Positions 1 through 6,417 of a stretch of DNA of 30,215 nt are shown in pieces; position 1 is the first letter of the stretch, and every line of letters begins with the position of its first letter. The translations under genes were made by a program, and so were the position numbers. The notes beneath the pieces are model-generated. The model was not told the DNA's origin. It made no database searches and was given only the letters and a program-made list of their open reading frames with translations. The stretch comes from W0P28-013 sp963659365 (GTDB taxonomy: Bacteria > Bacteroidota > Bacteroidia > Bacteroidales > Paludibacteraceae). Location of the stretch: contig CAVKTI010000026.1 of the NCBI GenBank assembly GCA_963659365.1, positions 1 to 30,215 of the forward strand, given 5' to 3'.

Positions 1-499
1 AAACACAAAACCTGATTTTTGACACTCGCCGCCCAATGCCGTTCGGAATCAAAAACGCTTGTAAATTCGAAAAAAATCACTTGCAAAATTCGAGTTTTTT
101 GGTTTTTAAGGGTTAAATTTTTGTTAGTACAATGTTAGTACAATGTCAGTACATTTGCTATACAGTGTAATGCAATTTGCAGTCGGTTTTGTTGTGTGGG
201 ATTTGTAATCCCGCGCTTGCTGTATTATAAGGATTTGTAATCCGTTTTGTGTCTATTTTTTTTCGTTCATTTCTTTTGACGACCAAAAGAAACGAACCAA
301 TTTTGCGATTTAGCGAGCGCAAATGAAAACTCGTTTTCGATTTTGCCGAGCGTGAGCAAAATCAAGAATTAAAGAAAAGTCGCCACCCAATGCCGTTCGC
401 GTTCCGAAACGCCTCAATTTTCAAATTTTCAAATTTTCAGATTTTCAAATGATATTAAAATCACTTACAAAATGGGGAAATTGTAGAAATCCCCTTAAG
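1..499. repeat. Repeat-rich non-coding region
   Basis: No credible gene is seen. Three tandem copies of an 11-bp unit (gttagtacaat, the last one diverged) lie at 123-155. Two copies of a small palindrome (core ggatttgtaatcc) lie at 198-212 and 231-243 and look like a REP-type hairpin. A 19-bp word at 27-45 recurs with one mismatch at 381-399. A 62-63-bp element at 301-363 recurs twice elsewhere in the window. An A/T-rich run of tttcaaat words fills 415-450. Longer open frames reading into the rhomboid gene from here are antisense shadows. Confidence 0.75.
474..494 (-). terminator. Possible weak terminator of the rhomboid operon
   Basis: On the minus strand, just past the rhomboid stop, a 5-bp GGGGA/TCCCC stem is followed by an ATTTT stretch. 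The stem is short and the T run is poor, so this is only a candidate. Confidence 0.3.
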
Positions 500-1378
500 T
501 TAGTGTGCAGATCGACTAAACAGCGTTTCGCGCTCACGGTCGGTAAGGCTCTGATAACCAGAGCGTTTTATCTTGTCCAAAATGCGGTCGATTTCGGCAT
601 CGTCGCGCACTTTGGCTTGGTTGTACTCGGCATCGGTCTTGGGTTGGCTGCGAAATTTTGGCTTGCGCCGCTTCGTTTTCGGGCGACAAAAAAGGTTGGC
701 GCACCCATCGAGCAGTTTGTTGATTGGCCACGCCAAATCGTGCCCTTTGCACCACAGGCGTGCGTACAGAAAACCCACCAATGCACCGCCCAAATGCGCC
801 AGTTCGCCGCCCGCATTGCCGCCAGTAATGCCGAAAACGCTTATCAACACGGTGATGGCAGCCACATATTTCATTCTGATTTCGCCAATCAGAAAAAGGC
901 GTATCGGGTAGTTTGGCTCTGCCACCGCAATGGCCAAAATGATGCCCATAATCGAAGCGGACGCGCCCAGCAAGTACGAACCGCCTACTTTTCCAGCAAA
1001 ATAGGGCAGCAGATTGTACGCCCCAAAATAGACCAACGCACCGCCCAATCCGCCCAGAATATAGACTCCAACCAACTGTTTTTGCGAAAAATAGCCGAGA
1101 AACAGTTGCCCAAACCAGTAGAGGCAGAGCATATTGAAAAACAGGTGAAAAAACTCGGTGTGCAGAAACATATAGGTAAGCAAAGTCCACGGGCGGTGCA
1201 GCAGCGTGTCGCACGCGGCGGGCATCTCTACATAGCCGAGCCAGCCGTGTGCCTCAATGCCCAAAAGCATCAGCACGAGAGCGGCCAGTTTCACCGCCAA
1301 CCAAATGCCCACATTCAGAAAAATGAGCCGCACCAAAGAGGTGCCGTTGCGAAATCGCGCTTGAATAGTGTCGAACAT
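500..1378 (-). CDS. Rhomboid family intramembrane serine protease (copy 1)
   Basis: A 292-residue polytopic membrane protein of the rhomboid family, which cleaves transmembrane substrates within the inner membrane. The family hallmarks are visible: an H73-x4-H78-x3-N82 pattern in the second membrane segment, GASAS at 138-142 giving catalytic Ser140, and ELAHLGG placing the catalytic His at 195. Six or so hydrophobic segments span about residues 15-210. A basic linker and a charged C-terminal tail (about 225-292, with a DxILDKI..SGYxSLT pattern) follow, a cytoplasmic extension that I recall from other Bacteroidales rhomboids. It starts 6 bp after the end of the upstream rhomboid gene, so the two are almost certainly one operon. 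The substrate cannot be inferred. Confidence 0.93.
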   Translation of the reverse strand: MFDTIQARFRNGTSLVRLIFLNVGIWLAVKLAALVLMLLGIEAHGWLGYVEMPAACDTLLHRPWTLLTYMFLHTEFFHLFFNMLCLYWFGQLFLGYFSQKQLVGVYILGGLGGALVYFGAYNLLPYFAGKVGGSYLLGASASIMGIILAIAVAEPNYPIRLFLIGEIRMKYVAAITVLISVFGITGGNAGGELAHLGGALVGFLYARLWCKGHDLAWPINKLLDGCANLFCRPKTKRRKPKFRSQPKTDAEYNQAKVRDDAEIDRILDKIKRSGYQSLTDRERETLFSRSAH

Positions 1379-1384
1379 AGCGGT

Positions 1385-2176
1385 TTATCGATTGAAAAGT
1401 TTGCCTTTTTTGCGCCAATAGAGCAGTAGTAGCAGTCCGAAAATCATGCCGCCAAGGTGTGCAAAGTGCGCCACGCTGTCGAAACGAAAATCGGCAATGC
1501 CCAAAAAGAGTTCTGCCACGGCGTAAATTCCCACGAATATCCGCGCAGGAATCGGTATTGGCACAAAAAGCAGGAACATTTTGACATCGGGAAAGAGCCA
1601 GCCAAACGCCAGCAGCACGCCAAACAGTGCGCCGCTAGCGCCGATGGTTGTCGGCAAATCGAGCAACATATTTTTCATGCGCGCCACATCGTAGCCCGTG
1701 AGCGAGTCCAACGCCCCAAAACGGAAATAGTGGCGCAACTCCGCCTCCACGCCGCCGAGCATTTCGGTCGAACCCTGCGCTATGGCGGCATTCATCGCCT
1801 CCGTCAGACTCCAATAGTCGATCATCCAGCAGAGTTGTTGCACAATGGCGGCTCCCACGCCCGACACCATATAATAAAAGAGAAATTTGCGGCTGCCCCA
1901 CACCTGCTCCAGCGCGCAACCAAACATATACACGCCAAACATATTGCAAAACAGATGCCAAATCGACGAAGTGTCGTGCAAAAACATATAGGTGAACAAC
2001 TGATAGAGCCGAAATTTTTCCGACATAAAGTAGTGCATACCGAGCAAATCGGTCAAATTTACGGCAGTTTTGTTGCTCAAAGTTACGCTTGCCACCCAAA
2101 TTATCAGGTTGATAATTATCAAATTCAGTACAACTGGCGGCGTATTGCGCAAAAAAGATGGACGCTGGTCGTTCAT
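1385..2176 (-). CDS. Rhomboid family intramembrane serine protease (copy 2)
   Basis: A 263-residue rhomboid protease, first gene of a two-gene minus-strand operon. It shows H67-x6-H74-x3-N78, GASG at 179-182 with catalytic Ser181, and AHLGG placing the catalytic His at 240. Between the second and catalytic segments is a roughly 60-residue loop (about 118-176) longer than in copy 1, which may bear on substrate choice. The ATG at 2176 is preferred over an in-frame TTG seven codons upstream, because a TAnnTTTG box ending at 2195 overlaps that TTG and would place the transcript start between them. The two copies are diverged relatives, not a recent duplication. Confidence 0.93.
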   Translation of the reverse strand: MNDQRPSFLRNTPPVVLNLIIINLIIWVASVTLSNKTAVNLTDLLGMHYFMSEKFRLYQLFTYMFLHDTSSIWHLFCNMFGVYMFGCALEQVWGSRKFLFYYMVSGVGAAIVQQLCWMIDYWSLTEAMNAAIAQGSTEMLGGVEAELRHYFRFGALDSLTGYDVARMKNMLLDLPTTIGASGALFGVLLAFGWLFPDVKMFLLFVPIPIPARIFVGIYAVAELFLGIADFRFDSVAHFAHLGGMIFGLLLLLYWRKKGKLFNR

Positions 2177-2194
2177 TGTGTTCAATTTTGTGCG

Positions 2195-2202
2195 CAAAAT
2201 TA
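2195..2202 (-). promoter_or_regulatory. Bacteroidota -7 box of the rhomboid operon
   Basis: The minus strand reads TAATTTTG, a full match to TAnnTTTG, about 19 bp upstream of the chosen ATG. No clear -33 TTTG was found at the expected distance. Confidence 0.55.
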
Positions 2203-2282
2203 AGAAAAATGTGCCGAAAACGGCTCTTTTTTGTCAAAAAATGGCTCTTTGTCGATTTTTTTGCAAAAAAAATGCAAAAAAC

Positions 2283-2313
2283 TTGTTGGTGTAAAAAAAA
2301 AAACATATTTTTG
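2283..2313 (+). promoter_or_regulatory. Promoter of the HU gene with poly-A spacer
   Basis: A TTG at 2283-2285 and TATTTTTG at 2306-2313 are separated by 20 nt, matching the Bacteroidota primary-sigma consensus. Eleven consecutive A residues (2293-2303) sit inside the spacer. Confidence 0.7.
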
Positions 2314-2370
2314 CACTGAAAATTTGATTATTCGCAACAATCAACTTAACCATTTTAATTTTTTAGTTCT

Positions 2371-2643
2371 ATGAACAAAGCAGATTTGATCAATGCTATC
2401 GCTGCTGAAGCTGGCATTAGCAAAGTAGAGGCCAAAAAAGCCCTCGAAGCCGTAGTTGAAAACATCTCCAACGCTCTTGCTAAAGGAGATAAAGTTGGTT
2501 TGGTAGGCTTTGGCACCTTCTCGGTTGCTGAGCGCGCTGCCCGTCAAGGCATCAACCCGCTGACCAAGAAACCTCTGAAAATCGAGGCTAAAAAAGTCGC
2601 CAAATTCAAAGCAGGCGCAGAATTGGCTGAAAAAATCAAATAA
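2371..2643 (+). CDS. hup: HU family DNA-binding protein
   Basis: A 90-residue HU/IHF-family nucleoid protein that bends and compacts DNA as a dimer. The start MNKADLINAIAAEAG, the central GFGTFSV turn and the beta-arm with RQGINPLTKKPLKIEAKK are classical; the INP tripeptide supplies the intercalating proline (about residue 62). The length equals that of typical HU. The gene has its own strong promoter and an intrinsic terminator, so it is monocistronic. It lies divergent from the rhomboids and upstream of argS. I recall HU next to argS in other Bacteroidales, which would make this a conserved neighbourhood. Confidence 0.96.
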   Translation: MNKADLINAIAAEAGISKVEAKKALEAVVENISNALAKGDKVGLVGFGTFSVAERAARQGINPLTKKPLKIEAKKVAKFKAGAELAEKIK

Positions 2644-2668
2644 TTGGTTTTTTGTCATCCTCAACGAA

Positions 2669-2705
2669 AAAGGAGGCGCACCAAATGGGCGAGCCTCTTT
2701 TTTTT
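2669..2705 (+). terminator. Intrinsic terminator of HU
   Basis: A 9-bp stem (2669-2677 with 2693-2701, one G:U pair) is followed by a T run ending at 2705. Confidence 0.85.
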
Positions 2706-3138
2706 GTCCGCCTTTTTTTGTACTTTTGCACCACGATTGTAAGAGAGGTTATAGGTGAGAGTTTAGAGGTTATAGAACATAGAAGATAGAGCATAGACTT
2801 TTTAATTATCCAATTATCTAATTTCCAATCATTTAATTAAAAATGCAGTGGCGTTTAGGAACGCAAATAACTCATAATTCAAAATTCAAAATTCTTAATT
2901 AAACCAAAGGCTTTTCCCCTTTGGGGAAAACGGGAAAAGAGGCCACAAATAACCAATTCCACAAATCAACAAAAACAACAAACAGCGCGTAGCGCAAGAA
3001 ACATAGAAACACAGAAACGCGCGCAGCGCAATTTGAACTCTGAATTTTTGCGACAAGCGAGTGCAGTGCCAAACTCGTTTGAGCAATGCCGAGCGGAGCA
3101 AAAATCAAATAAAATTTGAAATCTGAAATTCCCAATAT
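2706..3138 (+). repeat. Repeat-mosaic leader upstream of argS, with a -7 box
   Basis: TACTTTTG at 2721-2728 is a plausible -7 box, more than 400 nt before argS, without a well-spaced -33. The gap then runs through the shared intergenic vocabulary: gaggttatag and gagcatagac words (2741-2796), taatt/ccaat words, an aattcaaaattcttaatt run, a C/G-rich hairpin word (2907-2937), a gcgcgtagcgc palindrome followed by agaaacatagaaac words (2980-3032), and a copy of the 62-bp element (3045-3106). The order 2741-2945 matches that in the radA/SPOR gap. No coding gene is supported here. Confidence 0.7.
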
Positions 3139-4929
3139 ATGAAACTTGAATCGCTTGTCGGCCAGAATGTGGTCAATGCTGTAAAAGAACTTTATGGTGT
3201 GGAGATTGCGCCCGAGTCGGTGCAACTGCAAAAAACAAAAAAAGAGTTTGTGGGCGACATCACGCTCGTCGTTTTTCCGTTTGTGAAGGCGGCGCGCAAA
3301 TCGCCCGAACAGACCGCCACCGAAATTGGCAACTACCTGCGCACGCACACGCCGCTGATAACGGATTTCAATGTGATAAAAGGCTTTTTGAACCTGTCGG
3401 TGGGGGCGGCTCATTGGGTCGAAACGCTCAACGACATCGCTGCCGACGACCGCTTCGGGCTGAAAACGCCCGCCGCCGATGCGCCGTTGATGATGGTGGA
3501 ATACTCGTCGCCAAACACCAACAAACCGCTGCACCTCGGGCATGTGCGCAACAATTTGCTCGGCTACAGCATCAGCAAAATTCAGCAAGCCAACGGCTGG
3601 CGTGTGGTGAAAACCAACATTGTGAACGACCGCGGCATACACATTTGCAAATCGATGTTGGCGTGGAAACTCTTTGGCAATGGCGAAACGCCCGAATCGA
3701 CAGGCAAAAAAGGCGACCATCTGGTGGGCGACTACTATGTGAAATTCGACCAAGCCTACAAACAGCAGGTGGCAGAACTGGTGGCGCAAGGCGAAACCGA
3801 AGAGGAGGCCAAGAAAAATGCGCCGCTCATGCGCGAAGCACAAGAGATGTTGCGCCGCTGGGAGGCTGGCGACGAGGAGGTGCGCGCACTTTGGCGCACA
3901 ATGAACGGCTGGGTTTATGCTGGTTTCGACGAAACTTACAAGCGGCTCGGCGTCGATTTCGACAAAATCTACTACGAATCGCAAACCTATCTGATTGGCA
4001 AAAAAGAGGTGGAAGAGGGCTTGGTCAAAGGCATCTTCTACCGCCGCGACGATGGCTCTGTGTGGGCCGACCTTACTGCCGATGGTTTGGACGAAAAACT
4101 GCTGCTCCGCGCCGATGGCACATCGGTTTATATGACGCAGGACATCGGCACCGCCAAACAACGCTACAGCGAATTTCCGATAAAAAAGATGGTCTATGTG
4201 GTCGGCAACGAGCAAAATTACCACTTTCAAGTGCTTTCGCTTCTGCTCGACAAACTCGGTTTCGAGTGGGGCAAAGAGTTGGTGCATTTCTCGTACGGCA
4301 TGGTTGAACTGCCCGAAGGCAAAATGAAAAGCCGCGAAGGCACGGTGGTCGATGCCGATGACCTGATGGACGAGATGGTGGCGCAGGCCCGCGAAACATC
4401 GCGCGAACTCGGCAAACTGGACGACTGTCCCGCCGACGAAACCGAAGCCGTGGTTACGATGGTGGGCTTGGGCGCGCTCAAATACTTCATTCTGAAAGTC
4501 GACCCGAAGAAAAATATGCTCTTCAACCCGAAAGAGTCCATCGATTTCAATGGCAACACAGGGCCGTTCATTCAGTACACGCACGCCCGCATCAAATCGG
4601 TGTTGCGCCGCGCTGCCGACATGGGCATTGTGCCGCAGATGGCCGAAAACACGCTCGCCATTTCCGATAAGGAGACCTCGCTTGTGCAACTTTTGGCGGC
4701 TTTCCCAGCCATCGTCAAGCAGGCAGGCGACGAGTTTAGTCCCGCTGTGGTGGCCAACTACGCCTACAATCTGGTGAAAGAGTACAACCAATTTTATCAC
4801 GATTTTCCGATGCTGAAAGAGAACGATGCTGCGCTGCGCAATTTCCGCCTGCTACTCTCGGCCACTGTCGCCAAAACCGTCAAAAACGCCATGAGCCTGC
4901 TCGGCATCGATGTTCCAGAACGCATGTAA
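3139..4929 (+). CDS. argS: Arginyl-tRNA synthetase
   Basis: A 596-residue class I aminoacyl-tRNA synthetase that charges tRNA-Arg in the cytoplasm. Domains in order: the N-terminal Add-1 tRNA D-loop recognition domain (about 1-90), the Rossmann catalytic core with the HIGH-type signature HLGH at 132-135 in the context PNTNKPLHLGH, the KMSKS-equivalent KMKSREG at 395-401, and the alpha-helical DALR anticodon-binding domain (about 475-596). Length and motifs are normal. The start codon is ATG with no Shine-Dalgarno, which is usual for this phylum. It is bounded on both sides by repeat mosaics and is probably monocistronic. Confidence 0.97.
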   Translation: MKLESLVGQNVVNAVKELYGVEIAPESVQLQKTKKEFVGDITLVVFPFVKAARKSPEQTATEIGNYLRTHTPLITDFNVIKGFLNLSVGAAHWVETLNDIAADDRFGLKTPAADAPLMMVEYSSPNTNKPLHLGHVRNNLLGYSISKIQQANGWRVVKTNIVNDRGIHICKSMLAWKLFGNGETPESTGKKGDHLVGDYYVKFDQAYKQQVAELVAQGETEEEAKKNAPLMREAQEMLRRWEAGDEEVRALWRTMNGWVYAGFDETYKRLGVDFDKIYYESQTYLIGKKEVEEGLVKGIFYRRDDGSVWADLTADGLDEKLLLRADGTSVYMTQDIGTAKQRYSEFPIKKMVYVVGNEQNYHFQVLSLLLDKLGFEWGKELVHFSYGMVELPEGKMKSREGTVVDADDLMDEMVAQARETSRELGKLDDCPADETEAVVTMVGLGALKYFILKVDPKKNMLFNPKESIDFNGNTGPFIQYTHARIKSVLRRAADMGIVPQMAENTLAISDKETSLVQLLAAFPAIVKQAGDEFSPAVVANYAYNLVKEYNQFYHDFPMLKENDAALRNFRLLLSATVAKTVKNAMSLLGIDVPERM

Positions 4930-5343
4930 AATTAGTGAGAAGTGAGAAGTGAGGAGTGATGCGGCAAGCCGCAATTTCAAATTTCAAATTTCAGATTGTT
5001 AGTCGCAAGTAGCAAGTCGCAAGTAGCAAGTAGCAAGAATAGATTTTAAGAAGATAGAACATAGAACATAGACTAAGGCCAAGACAACTTGAAACTTGAA
5101 ACCAGAAACAAATAAACAATAGAAACAGCGCATAGTGACGACCAACTGCAGAAAGTTGTGGCGTGCGAAACTTTATGAACTTTATAACTTTATAAACTTG
5201 ATGAACTTCTTATCAACTCATCAACTCATCAACTTTTCAACGACCAATCAACCCAAACTGAAATTTCTTTCTCTTGCTACTTGCTACTCATATCTTGCTA
5301 CTAAAAATTTTTTCTGCAAAAATTCTTTTTCGTAAAAAAGTTG
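4930..5343 (+). repeat. Repeat-mosaic gap between argS and the ferredoxin gene
   Basis: Immediately after the argS stop come gtgagaagtgag words and the hairpin TGCGGCAAGCCGCA, also found just after the PAP2-like gene. Then follow cgcaagtagcaag repeats, a tagattttaagaagatagaac block (near copies after the SPOR gene and, inverted, before radA), gaaacttgaaacc words, aactttataaactt words, and a caactcatcaacttttcaac run near 5215-5240. A 66-residue frame spanning it is simple-sequence translation and is rejected. No gene is seen. Confidence 0.7.
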
Positions 5344-5351
5344 TATCTTTG
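5344..5351 (+). promoter_or_regulatory. -7 box of the ferredoxin gene
   Basis: TATCTTTG matches TAnnTTTG and lies 29 nt before the ATG at 5381. The -33 region is not clearly recognisable. This box argues against the upstream in-frame TTG at 5354 as the start. Confidence 0.65.
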
Positions 5352-5380
5352 CATTGCTAATTAACCAAAAAACAAAAACT

Positions 5381-5548
5381 ATGGCACATGTAATTACAGA
5401 CGATTGCGTCGCTTGCGGCACTTGCATCAGCGAATGCCCAGTCGAAGCCATCTCCGAGGGCGACATCTATGTCATCAACCCGGACATCTGCACCGATTGC
5501 GGCACTTGCGCAAGCGTTTGCCCATCGGAGGCAATCCACCCTGCTTGA
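5381..5548 (+). CDS. 2[4Fe-4S] ferredoxin
   Basis: A 55-residue bacterial-type ferredoxin, a cytoplasmic low-potential electron carrier. Two CxxCxxCxxxCP motifs give all eight ligands: C9, C12, C15, C19 and C37, C40, C43, C47; each last Cys is followed by Pro. Length and two-fold symmetry are standard for clostridial-type ferredoxins, used in anaerobic steps such as pyruvate:ferredoxin oxidoreductase, which fits an obligate anaerobe. The start MAHVITDDC is chosen because it follows a -7 box at the normal distance. It ends in an intrinsic terminator, so it is monocistronic. Confidence 0.96.
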   Translation: MAHVITDDCVACGTCISECPVEAISEGDIYVINPDICTDCGTCASVCPSEAIHPA

Positions 5549-5570
5549 TGCGTTCGCACCATCAGACACG

Positions 5571-5612
5571 ACAAAGCCGCCCTTCGCAACGAGGTGCGGC
5601 CTTTGTATTTTT
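5571..5612 (+). terminator. Ferredoxin terminator overlapping the next -7 box
   Basis: An ACAAAGCCGC/GCGGCCTTTGT stem (one bulged base) is followed by a T-rich stretch. The T tract coincides with TATTTTTG at 5606-5613, a -7 box for the next gene. Confidence 0.7.
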
Positions 5613-5613
5613 G
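5606..5613 (+). promoter_or_regulatory. -7 box upstream of the PorT-like gene
   Basis: TATTTTTG, 45 nt before the GTG start of the PorT-like gene and overlapping the ferredoxin terminator. No good -33 was seen. Confidence 0.5.
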
Positions 5614-5658
5614 CCGCTGCTACAATAAAAAAAGCGTTTCGCCGTTTTCAAAAATAGG

Positions 5659-6354
5659 GTGAAAAAGTTATCGCTCATAGTGCTGACCTTGGTGTGTGCC
5701 ACAGCGGCGCGCGCGCAAGACAACCTGCCGATGGTGGATTACAAAACAATCCATTTTGGCTTTACGCTCGGCATGAATTTCATGGATTTTGGCTTTACGC
5801 AGAGCGCAAAAGTTATCGATGGCAAGGTCTATAGTGCCGATGTGTCGCTACTGATCCCAGGCTTCACTGTGGGCGTTATCGGCGATGTGCGCATGGGTAA
5901 CTACTTCAATTTCAGGCTTGTACCAGCCTTTCATCTGGCCGACCGCACCATCTCCTATTCCAACAATGTGGACGACGAAATTTTGACGACCAGCGTGAAA
6001 TCGACCATGATTGGCGTGCCAGCCTACATCAAATTCAATGGGCCGCGCATCCGCAACGCTCGTCCCTATTTGCTGTGCGGCGGCGGCGTGATGTTCGACC
6101 TCGGGCGCGACCGCCAGCAGCCCGTTTTGCTGAAAATGCTCGACTATTTTGTGGAGTTCGGCGGCGGCTGCACCATCTACCTTAAATACTTCCGCCTGTC
6201 GCCCGAAATCAAATACTCAATCGGCTTCAACAATGTGCTGGAGCCGTGGGAGTCGCGCCAAAACGACGCTCTCGCGCCCACCGACGACAAATTTACGCTG
6301 GCTATCAGCAAACTGACTTCGCGCATGCTCACCATCACATTCAATTTCGAGTAG
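5659..6354 (+). CDS. porT: PorT-like outer-membrane beta-barrel protein (T9SS)
   Basis: A 231-residue exported protein: signal peptide at about 1-19 ending ARA, then alternating amphipathic strands and a terminal aromatic strand (TITFNFE), as expected for an eight-stranded outer-membrane barrel. The early segment DYKTIHFGFTLGMNFMDFG is characteristic of PorT/SprT, a barrel required for type IX secretion in Porphyromonas and Flavobacterium. The start is GTG; no in-frame ATG lies nearby. The next gene encodes a PD40/OmpA protein resembling PorE, and two proteins in this window carry T9SS sorting domains, all consistent. It could instead be a general porin-family barrel; I put the PorT assignment at about two in three. 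Confidence 0.7.
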   Translation: MKKLSLIVLTLVCATAARAQDNLPMVDYKTIHFGFTLGMNFMDFGFTQSAKVIDGKVYSADVSLLIPGFTVGVIGDVRMGNYFNFRLVPAFHLADRTISYSNNVDDEILTTSVKSTMIGVPAYIKFNGPRIRNARPYLLCGGGVMFDLGRDRQQPVLLKMLDYFVEFGGGCTIYLKYFRLSPEIKYSIGFNNVLEPWESRQNDALAPTDDKFTLAISKLTSRMLTITFNFE

Positions 6355-6386
6355 TCGAAATTGAGCCGCCGTGTCAAATTATTTCT

Positions 6387-6394
6387 TACCTTTG
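6387..6394 (+). promoter_or_regulatory. -7 box of the PD40/OmpA gene
   Basis: TACCTTTG, 24 nt before the ATG at 6418. It excludes the upstream in-frame TTG at 6361 as the start. Confidence 0.6.
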
Positions 6395-6417
6395 CAAAAA
6401 GTCAAAAAAAACATTTT

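Noticed and set aside
2177..2197. TTG start for rhomboid copy 2
   Set aside because: The TTG is part of the TAnnTTTG promoter box, so it would not be in the transcript.
2899..4800. 633-residue minus-strand open frame
   Set aside because: Antisense to argS; it arises from GC-biased codons of the real gene and contains no family motif.
4999..5075. Possible CRISPR array (cgcaagtagcaag repeats)
   Set aside because: The units are directly adjacent imperfect repeats with no unique spacers and no cas genes nearby.
5135..5335. 66-residue frame in the repeat mosaic before the ferredoxin gene
   Set aside because: The translation is simple-sequence text from caactcatcaac repeats and has no start context.
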